Below, piece by piece: positions 26,181-36,805 of a stretch of 64,000 bases of DNA. Numbering within the stretch: position 1 is the first letter of the stretch; each line of letters starts with the position of its first letter. The translations under genes were made by a program, and so were the position numbers. Below the pieces are notes generated by a model, which was not told the DNA's origin, did not search any database, and was given only the letters and a program-made list of their open reading frames with translations. The stretch is from Tubiluchus corallicola. Taxonomy: Eukaryota > Priapulida > Priapulimorpha > Priapulimorphida > Tubiluchidae. Location of the stretch: the NCBI GenBank assembly GCA_030141605.1, contig JAQGDQ010000356.1, positions 179,308 to 243,307 of the forward strand, given 5' to 3'.

Positions 26181-26508
26181 GGTCACTAATCCATTTCCTG
26201 AACAGGTCTAACACTGACTGTACAGCTTAACTTCGTGGCTAAGCACACAGGTAAAGCATCACGGTCACTAATCCATTTCCTGGACAACTCTAACAATGAC
26301 TGTACAGCCCAACTTCGTGGCTAAGCACACAGGCAGAGCATAAGAGTCACTAATCCATTTACTGGACAAGTCTAACAATGACTGTACAGCTTAGCTTTGT
26401 GGCTAAGCAGACAAGCAGAGCATCCGGTCACTAATCCATTTACTGGACAAGTCTAACAATGACTGTACAGCTTAACTTTGTGGCTAAACACACAGGCCTA
26501 GCATCAGA
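26181..26508. repeat. ~82-bp tandem, four copies
   Basis: Units start GGTCACTAATCCATTTCCTG near 26181, 26263, 26344 and 26426. The array sits just upstream of the 5S-like sequence. Confidence 0.85.
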
Positions 26509-26586
26509 GTGTATTATTCTGTGTAATTGCAAACAACATACTTTCAATTTGCGTGTGATAGAATCTGGCTACATGCTATATGATAA

Positions 26587-26712
26587 GACTAATTCCATAC
26601 AGCCAAATCACCGAAAACACCGGTTCTCGTCTGATCACCGAAGTTAAGGAACGTAGAGTCCGGTTAGTACTTGGATGGGTGACCGCCTAGGAATACCAGA
26701 TGCTGTAGACTT
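26587..26712 (+). pseudogene. 5S rRNA-like sequence (pseudogene or head of a 5S-derived SINE)
   Basis: 126 nt aligning along its whole length with eukaryotic 5S rRNA (~120 nt). Strong matches are TCTCGTCTGATCACCGAAGT, GGTTAGTACTTGGATGGGTG and ACCGCC, then GATGCTGTAGACTT. Box C of the internal pol III promoter is well kept; the 5' third and the box A area are more diverged (AGTTAAGGAACG where AGTTAAGCA is expected). The divergence and extra length argue against a functional 5S gene. The 350 bp that follow are not ordinary 5S spacer and may be the body of a 5S-headed SINE. Confidence 0.7.
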
Positions 26713-27142
26713 GCGGGATGCCCACACTGTACCTCGACACTAGGCGGAGGAGCTGCACAAGCAGCCAATGGCTAGAGGGCGGAGGAAGTCAAGTGACCCA
26801 ATGGCCATGTGTAGAGGAGTAAACCTTCCAAATCAGGAGTGGAGCCCCGAAGGTGGACCAGTGCAGCATGCTCACTGACTCCGGAAGCTCCTGCAGCCAA
26901 CCTGGTGCTAAACGTATCGCTCCGCTTTCCCTTGGACTACACCAGGGAGGAAGAGAGGGGGTTTCTGTTGTCTGGGCAACTCAGGATCTCCATACACCTT
27001 GCCCAGGCGTGCGCCCTGGAGACGTTCAAGGATCGGGACTGCTCAGCCACAGTCGACGCTGCAGCTCCATCAGTGTGATCAATAACTGACTCTCTTGGCG
27101 CACACTCCACTGTCTTCCGAAACAGAAGGTGCCAACCATATA

Positions 27143-27200
27143 CAGTACAATCCGTTTATAATAGGTCTCGTTATAAGCGGATTATACTGTATTATATAAT
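27143..27200. mobile_element. pogo/Tigger-like palindromic mini-element
   Basis: ATACAGTACAATCCGTTTAT and the inverted TATAAGCGGATTATACTGTA form a near-perfect hairpin with a short loop (AGGTCTCG). CAGTAnAATCCGnTTATAA ends are typical of pogo/Tigger (Tc1-mariner group) transposons with TA target sites. It is essentially just the two ends joined. Confidence 0.5.
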
Positions 27201-27835
27201 TCCACAACGAACAAGCGGGAAAAAACGTTTGAAATCACCAGTCTCTCTACTACTAAATTATTCAAACCGATTTGCATCTAACAGAAAATTATCATTGTGA
27301 GTTTGTAGATGAATTTCTAGCTCACATTCAACACTTATATGAACTGCTGTGCAAGAATCCAATTACGACGTTGCTTGTAATTCTTTCCTATTTGTCAGTG
27401 AATTCCTGGAATTGCGCTAATACCACTAATCCGCGTCTGACATTTTCTCCCCACAAAGAAAATCGCGATCAACTTATAAACGTCCATAAACTTTCTAACC
27501 AACCAGCTGCTTAAAGAAACCCAGCGGGAGGTCAAGACATGCAAATGAACGTCATCAATCAACTCTGAAAGAGACGTTCTCTTGTTTGGATGCGTATAAA
27601 GAGTAACCTACTGCCAGGAGAAAAACATTTACTACGAGATGAGTGTTTAGTAATTTACAGCCACCGGGTTGGATGCTTTAATAAAACGAACAGAAACGAA
27701 TCTATCGTAGTAATTACTTCAGCAGCGTCACAAAGCATCTGTCCAATTGTAATCCCACGTGTGCCACAGTGAGAAAGATCTTCATTGCAAGAACAATAAC
27801 AGGATCCTAATGAGCAAGCTTTCTCAAAGTTCCCG

Positions 27836-28165
27836 CGATTGATGATGATCGTTAAAAGGTCAAAGGTTAAATGTTCCGGGCAACGTATTTGTGCTCGCTT
27901 GACGACGCCTCGCAACACATGCTGTTGTAATAGTAACAGTTTCAACTAGGTCGTTTCTTTCTTCTTCCCAAGCAAGATCCTATTAGTAAATCATTCTAAG
28001 CACAGACAAATGCGTAATTAAGTAAAGACCACGTAAAACATCCGAACTGGTGCAGTAGATGGCCTTGCTTTACCCACATGACGGTTGTAGTCAAGGCATG
28101 TTGCTGTGATCACTTAACCTTGACCGACAGCAACTGCGCATGCGCACAACGAAACAAGTATAAGC
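27836..28165 (-). mobile_element. family B element B3 (reverse)
   Basis: Reverse-oriented copy from GATTGATGATGATCG to GCGCACAACGAAACAAG. It includes AGCAAGATCCTATTAG, the reverse of the internal block in B1. The outer termini are degraded. Confidence 0.6.
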
Positions 28166-28327
28166 CTTAACGACTTTTCTTAATTACTGGGTAGTCACAG
28201 ATTCTGGATTTATCACAGAAGCATAAGGAATCACTCATTGGGAGGCTTAAGTCTAGGCGATACATGAACTTCTTTATGAAGCCATGTAAAAGAAAAAGTG
28301 CAAATCTTGTAATGTTTATTAGTGAAA

Positions 28328-28535
28328 GAGAATTCAAAACTTCACTTATACTTCCAGCAATAATTGTTACTGTTTACCAGAGTAAGTACAATGCTACACC
28401 ACAGCAAAGGCATATTTTGTGTGATTAATGAAAGCGAATTTAAAAGTTCACTTACACTACCAGCAATACTTGTTACTGTTTACCAGAGTAAGTACAATGC
28501 TACACCACAGCAAAGGCATGTTTTGTGTAATGACT
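28328..28535. repeat. ~104-bp direct duplication
   Basis: Two adjacent copies sharing TTGTTACTGTTTACCAGAGT and ACAATGCTACACCACAGCAA. Confidence 0.85.
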
Positions 28536-28686
28536 ACAGCAAGTGTATGAAAAAAATGCAAAAACCGGCGGCACCAAATGGAATTAGATGATCACATATA
28601 ATCAATTATAAATCGATTTCTACATATCAGTGGGTTAGTACTTTGAGTTAACAAGTAAAAAACACTGAATGACTCATGTGACTCAC

Positions 28687-28776
28687 TTGCCAAAATCTTG
28701 CGGTAGGTGAGTAAGTGACACGTCATTCAAGCCTAAATACGTCAAGTTTTTCAACTGGGTAAACCCATCCGGTAAC
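28687..28776 (-). CDS. scrib: scribble exon 4 (LRR domain)
   Basis: Encodes [20 protein letters not shown] and then LTHLPQDFG after completing an Arg codon from exon 3. It is 90 bp, phase 2 at both ends, with acceptor CTTGCAG and donor GTGAGT. The GLNDVSL motif is characteristic of the Scribble LRR domain. Confidence 0.95.
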
Positions 28777-28964
28777 CTGCAAGAAAAATTGTAAAAAAAT
28801 TATTATAGTGTATTTTAAAAACAATAAATAAAAATTATTTCATACAATCACGAAAGATGGCGTCTTACACGAGGAACAACAGAGAAATGGTGCAAAAGGT
28901 TTTGTTTCAGGTCAGTAATTTCAGACCAAATAAGTCCAAGTTTCACAGGTAAAATTATCAACGT

Positions 28965-29510
28965 TTAAAGGAAAAGTCAAGCGTTCTAGAAAGTTGGGCT
29001 TATATCAATGTTCTGAAAAATGTTAAGATTAAGTAATAGAACTGCAATAAGCGCCTCGTGTAATTAGTAAAATCACTTTAAAGTCGCGATCACTTCATGC
29101 TTGGACGCCCATTCTTCTTCCAGTGACGTCATTCATCTTGAAGAAAAGTAGCGCACTGTCAATCTTCATCAAAAGAATAGCAAGTTTTTACAAAAAGATT
29201 AGGTAGCTAATTTTGTAATATTTTTGTGCGAACATCAGGTAAACTGCAGAAGTTTGAATAAGTTTAAGCAGCTCGCGCTTACGGAAAGCCACGACGCGCT
29301 TACGAAAAGTCACGAAGTTTCCCAGTTACGTCATGATTTTCAAGTGAATGGCGACAACCGCCAAACCTGAAAATTTCTATTCGGAGGTGAGAATTTTAAA
29401 TTTATGTTTTATAGGCAGTTCTTTGCAAATTTCTTTGTTATATTTTTCTAAATTTAAGTGATAACAGTAAAATAAACCCAACATACTGAATGACTTGTTC
29501 TTTCCTTTAA
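28965..29510 (+). mobile_element. family A element A3
   Basis: Full-length copy bounded by TTAA at 28965-28968 and 29507-29510, with terminal TTAAAGGAAAAGTCAAGC and TTGTTCTTTCCTTTAA. It lies just 190 bp upstream of scrib exon 4 (on the acceptor side). It contains AGTGACGTCATTC. Confidence 0.75.
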
Positions 29511-29984
29511 TGCATACATTGTTTTTACTGTCACTTTTGTGTCACTTGCTATGTGGGTTTGACTACGCACCAAAAAATAAACATTATTTCAGACCAAATA
29601 AGTGATAAGCAATATACGTCCCCTATGTAACATTATAAATATTGACGTAAGCTTTTAGTGTGTAGTCGAGGCAAGTTTCAAAGCCACCTTGTCATTTTAT
29701 TTTGTTACTGTTTATTTACCTTGTTAAGCACAGTGGCAACTAAAGCAAGAACAAACAAACAAACAAGCTAAGTTCAGCTTTACTTATTTGATTAATTAAC
29801 TTGATAATTTACTAATAGATTCTCCTTGAAAAGTAGAAATGTTGGAAAGTAGCCACAGAAAATGACTGCAGTCACAGCATTGTTAATTCAAATTTATAAT
29901 TAACTTAGAAAACTGTAGTTTTTTTATTATAAATAATTGCTGAGATCCTCATTGTTTACATTTACCTAAAGTGGCACAGTGTAG

Positions 29985-30112
29985 ATTAGATAAGATTAGA
30001 TTAGATCAGATTTAGTTTAGTTAGATTAGATTACATTTAGATTACAATAGGTTAGATTATCTCAGATTAGATTAGACTAGATTAGACCAGACCAGATTAG
30101 ATTAGATTATTT
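29985..30112. repeat. degenerate (GATTA)n tract
   Basis: Interrupted TAGATTAGATTAG-type pentanucleotide repeat. Confidence 0.75.
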
Positions 30113-31633
30113 CAGCATAAAGGCCAAACAAAAACCATAAAAACATGACATCACATTACAATAAAATAATAAAATAAAAGTCACACTAAAAACACTACTG
30201 CTTATTATACATTTACATAAAAGATCATTCACAGCTATCAGGTTTGACGATGTTTATTTACAAACAAACTTTTATTCCACATCTTAAAATAACAAGATTG
30301 TATGATTCGTACAGAGCTGACAATTAATAAGACGTTTATTGTTCACAAGTTCTAGTAATGGTTTTCTTATACTGCAGCAGGCTTTCCTGTAAAGGTGGGG
30401 AAAATGTGGAAATGCTAAATTTACACACTTGTCAGAAGCAGTACAATCACATAGTAATTTAAAACAGTTTCCTGATACGGTTCCTAAACGCATCGCGTAT
30501 TTTGTCAAAGACGCTACTGTCAACTTTCGTCCATAATGACGTACAATAAAAATTACGACAAAAACTATTAAAAACACGTAACAGGAAACGGAACGAGAAT
30601 TTTCTAATTAATTAATGAGTTAATATGTGCATAGAAAAGATGAGTTTGATTTTTGATATCCGCGTTATCAGATAAATCAGAATAAATTACGTGGTTTAAT
30701 TCTTGTCGACTAACGCTTGTTGAGTATCTGTGACAGTATAAAATGGGGATAGAATGCATGATACCAATGATCATTTTAAAATAAAATTCCCCGATTTTTC
30801 CCAGATCAAATATTGATTTTCCATGACCAAGATCAGCAGAAATTGCATTACCAGTAAATATTCAAACATTCCTACATATACTGATGTATAATGTGCCGGC
30901 ACAGTTGCAGTAGTGCTAACAAAATTACACTGATCACATTAAATAAATTTTCTTAATACAATCATTATTTTTGGAACAGAATCGAAACTGGGAGCCTGTC
31001 ATAGCAAAATTTTATTTGAACACGAATTTTATTTGAACAAAAACATCGGTTCACGGTGACTATTTTTGCAACCCTTTCCAATTTCCCTGACTTTTCGCCC
31101 CATTTTCCTCATTCTCCCTGACTTTTTACCAAATTATCCTTTTCCCTGACTTTTCCATGACCTTCCAGGACAGTGTGTATTTTCAAGGATTTTCCAGGAT
31201 TATCCCCGACCGTGGGAACCCTGTCACAGGAACTGAATGAGCACCGCTTATGAGTCGTTACATTTAAATCAATTCACAAAAACCCGCAGGCACTCGAGAA
31301 GCAAATTTTAGATAGCAGTTGAGAGAGCCTAGAGCAATTTAAAAACTCTCAATTTGCAAGCTACCCGCTGTGCGTGTGCGATTTTCCACCATCTGAATAG
31401 AGGCAGGATTTAATAAACTGCATCCTGCGTTGAATGCCTTCACAAGGCTGGCTTCAGGAAGCCAGCCGAGTTGCAAATTCAGCCTCCTGTAAGAAAAATT
31501 ACCCATTCAGCATTGCTGCTGTACGAGGCTCATCAAAGAGCCTAAAGATTGCTAAACGAGAGGAGAGAAAATTCTCTGCCTCCGCATCTGCCTGCTCTAA
31601 TGATGACTACAAAGACAATCTTATTGGATGAAT

Positions 31634-32005
31634 ATACGAGATTATCACAATCACGCGTACGAACAATCAGCTACAGCCTACATAATCATGAAATTACATC
31701 CTGGAAAAGGGTAGTGAGAAAAACAATGACAACATACGACATTATCACAATCACGCCTACGAACAATCAGCTACAGCCTACATAATCATGAAATTACATC
31801 GTGTAAAAGGGTAGTGAGAAAAACAATGGCAACATACGACATTATCACAATCACGCGTACGAACAATCAGCTACAGCCTACATAATCATGAAATTACATC
31901 GTGGAAAAGGGTAGTGAGAAAAACAATGGCAACATACGACATTATCACAATCAGCTGCAGCCTACATAATCATGAAATTACATCGGGTAAAAAAGGGTAG
32001 TGAGA
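31634..32005. repeat. 100-bp tandem, four copies
   Basis: Units start ATACGACATTATCACAATCA at about 31634, 31734, 31834 and 31934; the last has a short internal deletion. It is followed within 70 bp by a family C fragment. Confidence 0.85.
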
Positions 32006-32072
32006 AAGACAATGGCAACACATTCGCAAAACATGGTCGAAATAATAAAAAAAGACGAAATCGAAAGTGGAA

Positions 32073-32355
32073 TTAAAGCACAAGAAACCCCTCAAGTTAC
32101 ATAAAGCTTAAAAAGTTCGTCTTGAAATTTTATATACCCTTATATACTGCCCTTTTGCATACAGGGCTTGCGTCGGCAGTAACGCTGCATAAAATATGTA
32201 ATTTTATGCGCTCATATGCTGCCTTTTTGCATGCAGGGCTTGCGTCGACAGTAACGTTGTATAAAATATGTAAATTTAAACTCCCGCGATGACCATTAGA
32301 CGCAGCCATTCTGACGATAAGTCATTAGAAACAAATTTAGATAAGATTGAGCAAC
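32073..32355 (+). mobile_element. family C 5' fragment
   Basis: Starts at TTAAAGCACAAG with the ACATAAAGCTTAAAAAGTTC and GACCATTAGACGCAGCCATT blocks, and breaks off after about 280 bp. A roughly 70-bp internal duplication (TGCATACAGGGCTTGCGTCG) is visible. Confidence 0.55.
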
Positions 32356-32584
32356 CTCTTTTCCCTGGCGCTTCTTATCTTCGGAACTGCTTTCCCGAAA
32401 ACTGCAAGCTGCCCGATTGAACAAAGACAACAATAATTACTGTTTGTTACCAACAAATTACTCACAATAATTCTGTCTGTCTTCCTGGACATGTAGTTAC
32501 ACTTTCACCCTTCTAATGCACTCCCTTACTATGGAGTGGTCATTGTTTTTTAGATGTGATTTGGGCACATAAAAGTCACTAGGT

Positions 32585-33149
32585 TTAAAGGAAAGGTCAA
32601 GCCTTCTAGGAGGTTAGGTTTATTTCAATGTTCACGAAAAATGTTACAAGGATTTAGCAATAAAACAGCAATAAGCGCCTCGTGTAATTAGTAAAATCAC
32701 TTTAAAGTCGAGATCATTTCATGCGTGGGCGTTCCCATTTTCAATGCCCATTCTTCTTCCAATGATGTCATTCGTCTTGAAGAAAAGTAGCGCACTGTTA
32801 ATCTTCGCCAAAAGTATGATAAGTCTTTACAAAAAAAATAGATAGCTAATTTTGTAATAAATTTGCGTAAACATTAGGCAAGCTGTAGACGTTTGAATTA
32901 GTTTAAGCAGCGCGCGCTTACGGAAAGCCACGATGCGCTTACGAAAAGTCACGAAGTCTCCCAGTTACGTCATGATTTTCAAGTGAATGGCGGCAACCGC
33001 CACACCTGAAAATTTCTATTCGGAAGTGATGTATTTTAAATTTATGCTTTATAGGCAGTTCTTTGTAAATTTCTTTGTTATATTTTTCTAAATTTAAGTG
33101 ATAACAGTAAAATATCCCCAACATACAAAGTGACTTCTTCTTTTGTTTG
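32585..33149 (+). mobile_element. family A element A4
   Basis: Same family as A1, with TTAA and an intact left end; the right terminus (CTTCTTCTTTTGTTTGA) is degraded. The internal CRE-like motif is mutated to AATGATGTCATT. Confidence 0.7.
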
Positions 33150-33624
33150 AGCAAACAAGACCAAATTTTCTCATAAAATTCAGACAGTAATGATCATCTG
33201 ATTCTAACTTGACGCATAAAAGTCAAAAATTGAATTTAAAACAACGACTGGCGGCGTGAACGGGAAAAAACATCATCAGATCACATTACGACGAGTGATT
33301 TGCTTATCCAAGCAGAAAATTAGTTTCAAGTAGCTGATTCTGAATTCACAAAAACTCAGTAGTCAATACCTCTACAGCAGCTGCAAGCAGCTTTCTGTAT
33401 TTTACAAAACAGAACGTACATTGAACCACTACATTAACTACATTATTGGTATCAGCCATTTCCGTATCCGTTGTCGTAGTTCGGAATTAGATTATGCGAT
33501 GTTACACATGCAGAAGTCTAAGCAAATGTTTGCATTCGTCTGCCATGCATTACCGCAGATGGGTAATTGAAATCCAGGCGACTGTAAATCGGGCTGTATT
33601 CGCTCAAGCAATTGCTGTCCCACC

Positions 33625-33960
33625 AATGAGTCCCTCGATGGCTCAGTTGGTACAGGACTTGCCTTGTAAGCAAGAAGCCCCAAGTTCAAGTCTGGGAACA
33701 AGTCATTAAGTATACCTTTAAAGATTAAAAAAAACAAATGCTCTCCAATGAGTCTGTTGATGGCTCAGTTAATAGAGGACTTGCCTTGTAACCAAGAAGC
33801 CCCAAGTTCAAGTCCAGGAAACAAATCGTTAAGTATACCTTCAAAGATTAAAAAAGAAATGCTCTCCAATGAATACATTGATGGCTCAGTTTGTAGAGGA
33901 TTTGCCTTGTAAGCAGGAGCCATTAGGTTCAAGTCCTAGCTGGCTTAGGACAGTTTTGGC
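33625..33960 (+). repeat. tRNA-like tandem trimer (~121 bp)
   Basis: Three head-to-tail ~121-bp units, each with GATGGCTCAGTTGGTA-type box A, an anticodon-like arm CTTGCCTTGTAAGCAAG (TGT, would read Thr) and a box B-like GTTCAAGTCC, then a short body ending in an A-rich tract. The acceptor stem is not closed, so these look like tRNA-derived SINE monomers rather than genes. A further, weaker tRNA-like patch occurs near 34075-34125. Confidence 0.55.
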
Positions 33961-34444
33961 TACTTTCTTTCCTCACCAATTGTGGGAACTAAGACTTCTG
34001 CATGTACAATAGTAACGAAGTATATAAATATAAATTTTCAATTCGAAACCAGACTTGAAAAGAAACAAAGGACTAAAATGCTGAGTTTGTAAATCAAAGA
34101 TACTTGGTTCAAATCCAACCTCAGGTTGTATTTTTGGCAAAATTTGTTTTTAAAGGTTTAATCAATGTGGGTTTATTGCATCAATGTCAAAATGGTACAG
34201 GAATATGGAAATTACATTCAAGAATTTACAACAAAACAATTATATTTCCCTGACAACAAGTAATAGACCTCAATCTGTGCTTTTATAAATAACAGTGACC
34301 ATTCAATTCTCTTATTGTGGAATCCAACTGACCACTATGACTTTAAACAAAAGAAAAAATTGGCTAAAATAGACATGACGGCTGCAGCAAATTTCTGGAA
34401 AACAATAGCCGTGACCGTTAGATATCAAAATTCAATACGATGGG

Positions 34445-35945
34445 CAAATTGTAGCTACCTCTGTAGTCAATACGGCTGTCACAGTACCTACCTCTGTAGT
34501 CAATACGGCTGTCACAGTACCTACCTCTGTAGTCAATACGGCTGTCACAGTACCTACCTCTGTAGTCAATACGGCCGTCGCAGTACCTAACCCTGTAGTC
34601 AAAACGGCTGTCGCAGTACCTAACCCTGTAGTCAAACGGCTGTCGCAGTACCTAACCATGTAGTCAATACGGCCGTCGCAGTACCTAACCCTGTAGTCAA
34701 TACGGCCATCGCAGTACCTAACCCTGTAGTCATTACGGCCGTCGCAGTACCTAACCCTGTAGTCAATACGGCCGTCGCAGTACCTAACCCTGTAGTCAAT
34801 ACGGCTGTCACAGTACCTAACCCTGACGTCAACAGGACCATCGCAGTACCTACCCCTGAAGTCAATAGGACCATCGTAGTACCTACCCCTGAAGTCAATA
34901 GGACCATCGCAGTACCTACCCCTGAAGTCAATAGGACCATCGTAGTACCTACCCCTGACCTCAATAGGACTATCGCAGTACCTACCCCTGTAGTCAATAC
35001 GGCCGTCGCAGTACCTAACCCTGTAGTCAATACGGCCGTCGCAGTACCTATCCCTGTAGTCAATACGGCCGTCACAGTACCTAACCCTGTAGTCAATACG
35101 GCCGTCGCAGTACCTAACCCTGTAGTCAATACGGCCTTCACAGTACCTAACCCTGTAGTCAATACGGCCGTCGCAGTAGCTACCCCTGTAGTCAATACAG
35201 CCGTCGCAGTACCTAACCCTGTAGTCAATACGACTGTCGCAGTACCTAACCTTGTAGTCAATACGGCCGTCACAATACCTACCTCTGTAGTCAATACGGC
35301 CGTCGCAGTACCTACCCCTATAGTCAATACGGCCGTCGCAGAACCTAACCCTGTAGTCAATACGGCCGTCGCAGTACCTACCCCTGTAGTCAAAACGGCC
35401 GTCGCAGTACCTAACCCTGTAGTCAATACGGCCGTCGCAGTACCTAACCCTGTAGTCAATACGGCCGTCGCAGTACCTAACCCTGTAGTCAATACGGCCG
35501 TCGCAGTACCTAACCCTGTAGTCAATACGGCCGTCGCAGTACCTAACCCTGTAGTCAATACGGCCGTCGCAGTACCTAACCCTGTAGTCAATACGGCCGT
35601 CGCAGTACCTAACCCTGTAGTCATTACGGCCCTCGCAGTACCTATCCCTGTAGTCAATTTGGCCGTCGCAGTACCTAACGCTGTAGTCAATAGGACCATC
35701 GCAGTACCTACCCCTGAAGTCAGTAGGACCATCGCAGTACCTACCCCTGAAGTCAATAGGACCATCGTAGTACCTACCCCTGAAGTCAATAGGACCATCG
35801 CAGTACCTACCCCTGAAGTCAATAGGACCATCGCAGTACCTACCCCTGAAGTCAATAGGACCATCGCAGTACCTACCCCTGAAGTCAATAGGACCATCGT
35901 AGTACCTACCCCTGAAGTCAATAGGACCATCATAATACCTACATA
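34445..35945. repeat. 33-bp minisatellite with two subfamilies, ~45 copies
   Basis: Subfamily 1 unit is CCTAACCCTGTAGTCAATAC + GGCCGTCGCAGTA; subfamily 2 is CCTACCCCTGAAGTCAATAG + GACCATCGCAGTA. They occur in blocks: 1 (34445-34825), 2 (34826-34980), 1 (34981-35680), 2 (35681-35945). One unit near 34620 lacks a base. The long minus-strand open frame is a repeat artefact. Confidence 0.92.
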
Positions 35946-36362
35946 TGACAAGAACATATGAGCCACTTCGTATGCGTAGAAATTGATCGATAATGAATGC
36001 TGAATTGAAGCATGGGTAGCAAATTAATGTCTTGAATGCCACTATTTATTCTCTAATCATACAGCTAGGATCAAATTGTTTCATCAGCCTCTTTGTGGGA
36101 CAATGTCAAACCAGTAACCTCTTCAGTAACCATTCGACGTCAATAGTTCAGTACGTAGATCGAGTCAAAACACAAACACATTAAAACATTTCGTTGTACA
36201 AACAAGCACGAGAGTTCAATTTCTGGAATTTCTGGATTAAGATTTGTCAAATTTCAGTCACAGCACTATCAAATACCAGTTTTTTTTAAACCATACCTCA
36301 TATTTAAACTTGTATTTCATTTAATATTTTACATTATACCTCATTCCACAATGATGAAATAA

Positions 36363-36535
36363 TAAGCCTTTTCATAGTTCAAGCAATTGATGATGATCGT
36401 GAAAAGGTCAAAGGTTAAGTGTATCAGACAACACATTTGTGTACACTTGATAACACATTGCAGCTGAAGCTACTGAAATGCACGTAGTGACAGTTTTAGC
36501 AGCTAGCTAGAATCTCTCTATTCTGCATCTAGGTA
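36363..36535 (-). mobile_element. family B fragment B4
   Basis: Begins AAGCCTTTTCATAGTTCAAG with GATGATGATCGTGAAAAGG, then AGGTCAAAGGTTAAGTGTA. It lacks the distal half. Confidence 0.55.
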
Positions 36536-36758
36536 AGGGGTATTTCAGATAGTGGTGAGTACTATTTGTATGAGTATGAGCCATCTGGCTATAGAGTGGA
36601 TTTTATTATTAGGATTTGGAATTAATAAGAACAACTTTTTGCAAGAATTATGGCGACGGTTAAATAAAGGCTGAAGATTAGAGCATTTGCATAGTTTTTA
36701 TTTGGAAAAATTATTTTCAATGAGCGCTTTTGAACTGTTTCTAACAAATCAGAGAGAT

Positions 36759-36761
<3 letters not shown>

Positions 36762-36805
<44 letters not shown>
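36762..36805. repeat. (GA)n microsatellite, short
   Basis: About 44 bp of GA with a single AAAGAG interruption. Confidence 0.9.

Larger units (their letters stand above)
24017..28686 (-). other. scrib intron 4
   Basis: A 4.7-kb intron. Contents in order: family C copy, family B element B2, a 51-bp duplication, an 82-bp tandem tetramer, a 5S rRNA-like element with an unidentified body, a pogo-like hairpin, family B copy B3 and a 105-bp duplication. The stretches 25605-26180 and 27200-27835 show nothing I recognise. Confidence 0.75.

Noticed and set aside
26839-27089. Short overlapping plus-strand open frames in the GC-richer segment
   Set aside because: No similarity I recognise; the segment follows a 5S-like sequence and is better read as the body of a repeat element.
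33631-33703. Functional tRNA-Thr (TGT)
   Set aside because: The anticodon arm is good, but the acceptor stem does not pair and the same unit is tandemly repeated with decay.
34432-36042. 536-residue minus-strand open frame with an RYCDGRIDYRV-type repeat
   Set aside because: Same cause (33-bp array inside scrib intron 3). It could mimic a repetitive secreted protein, but there is no signal peptide, exon structure or non-repeat domain.
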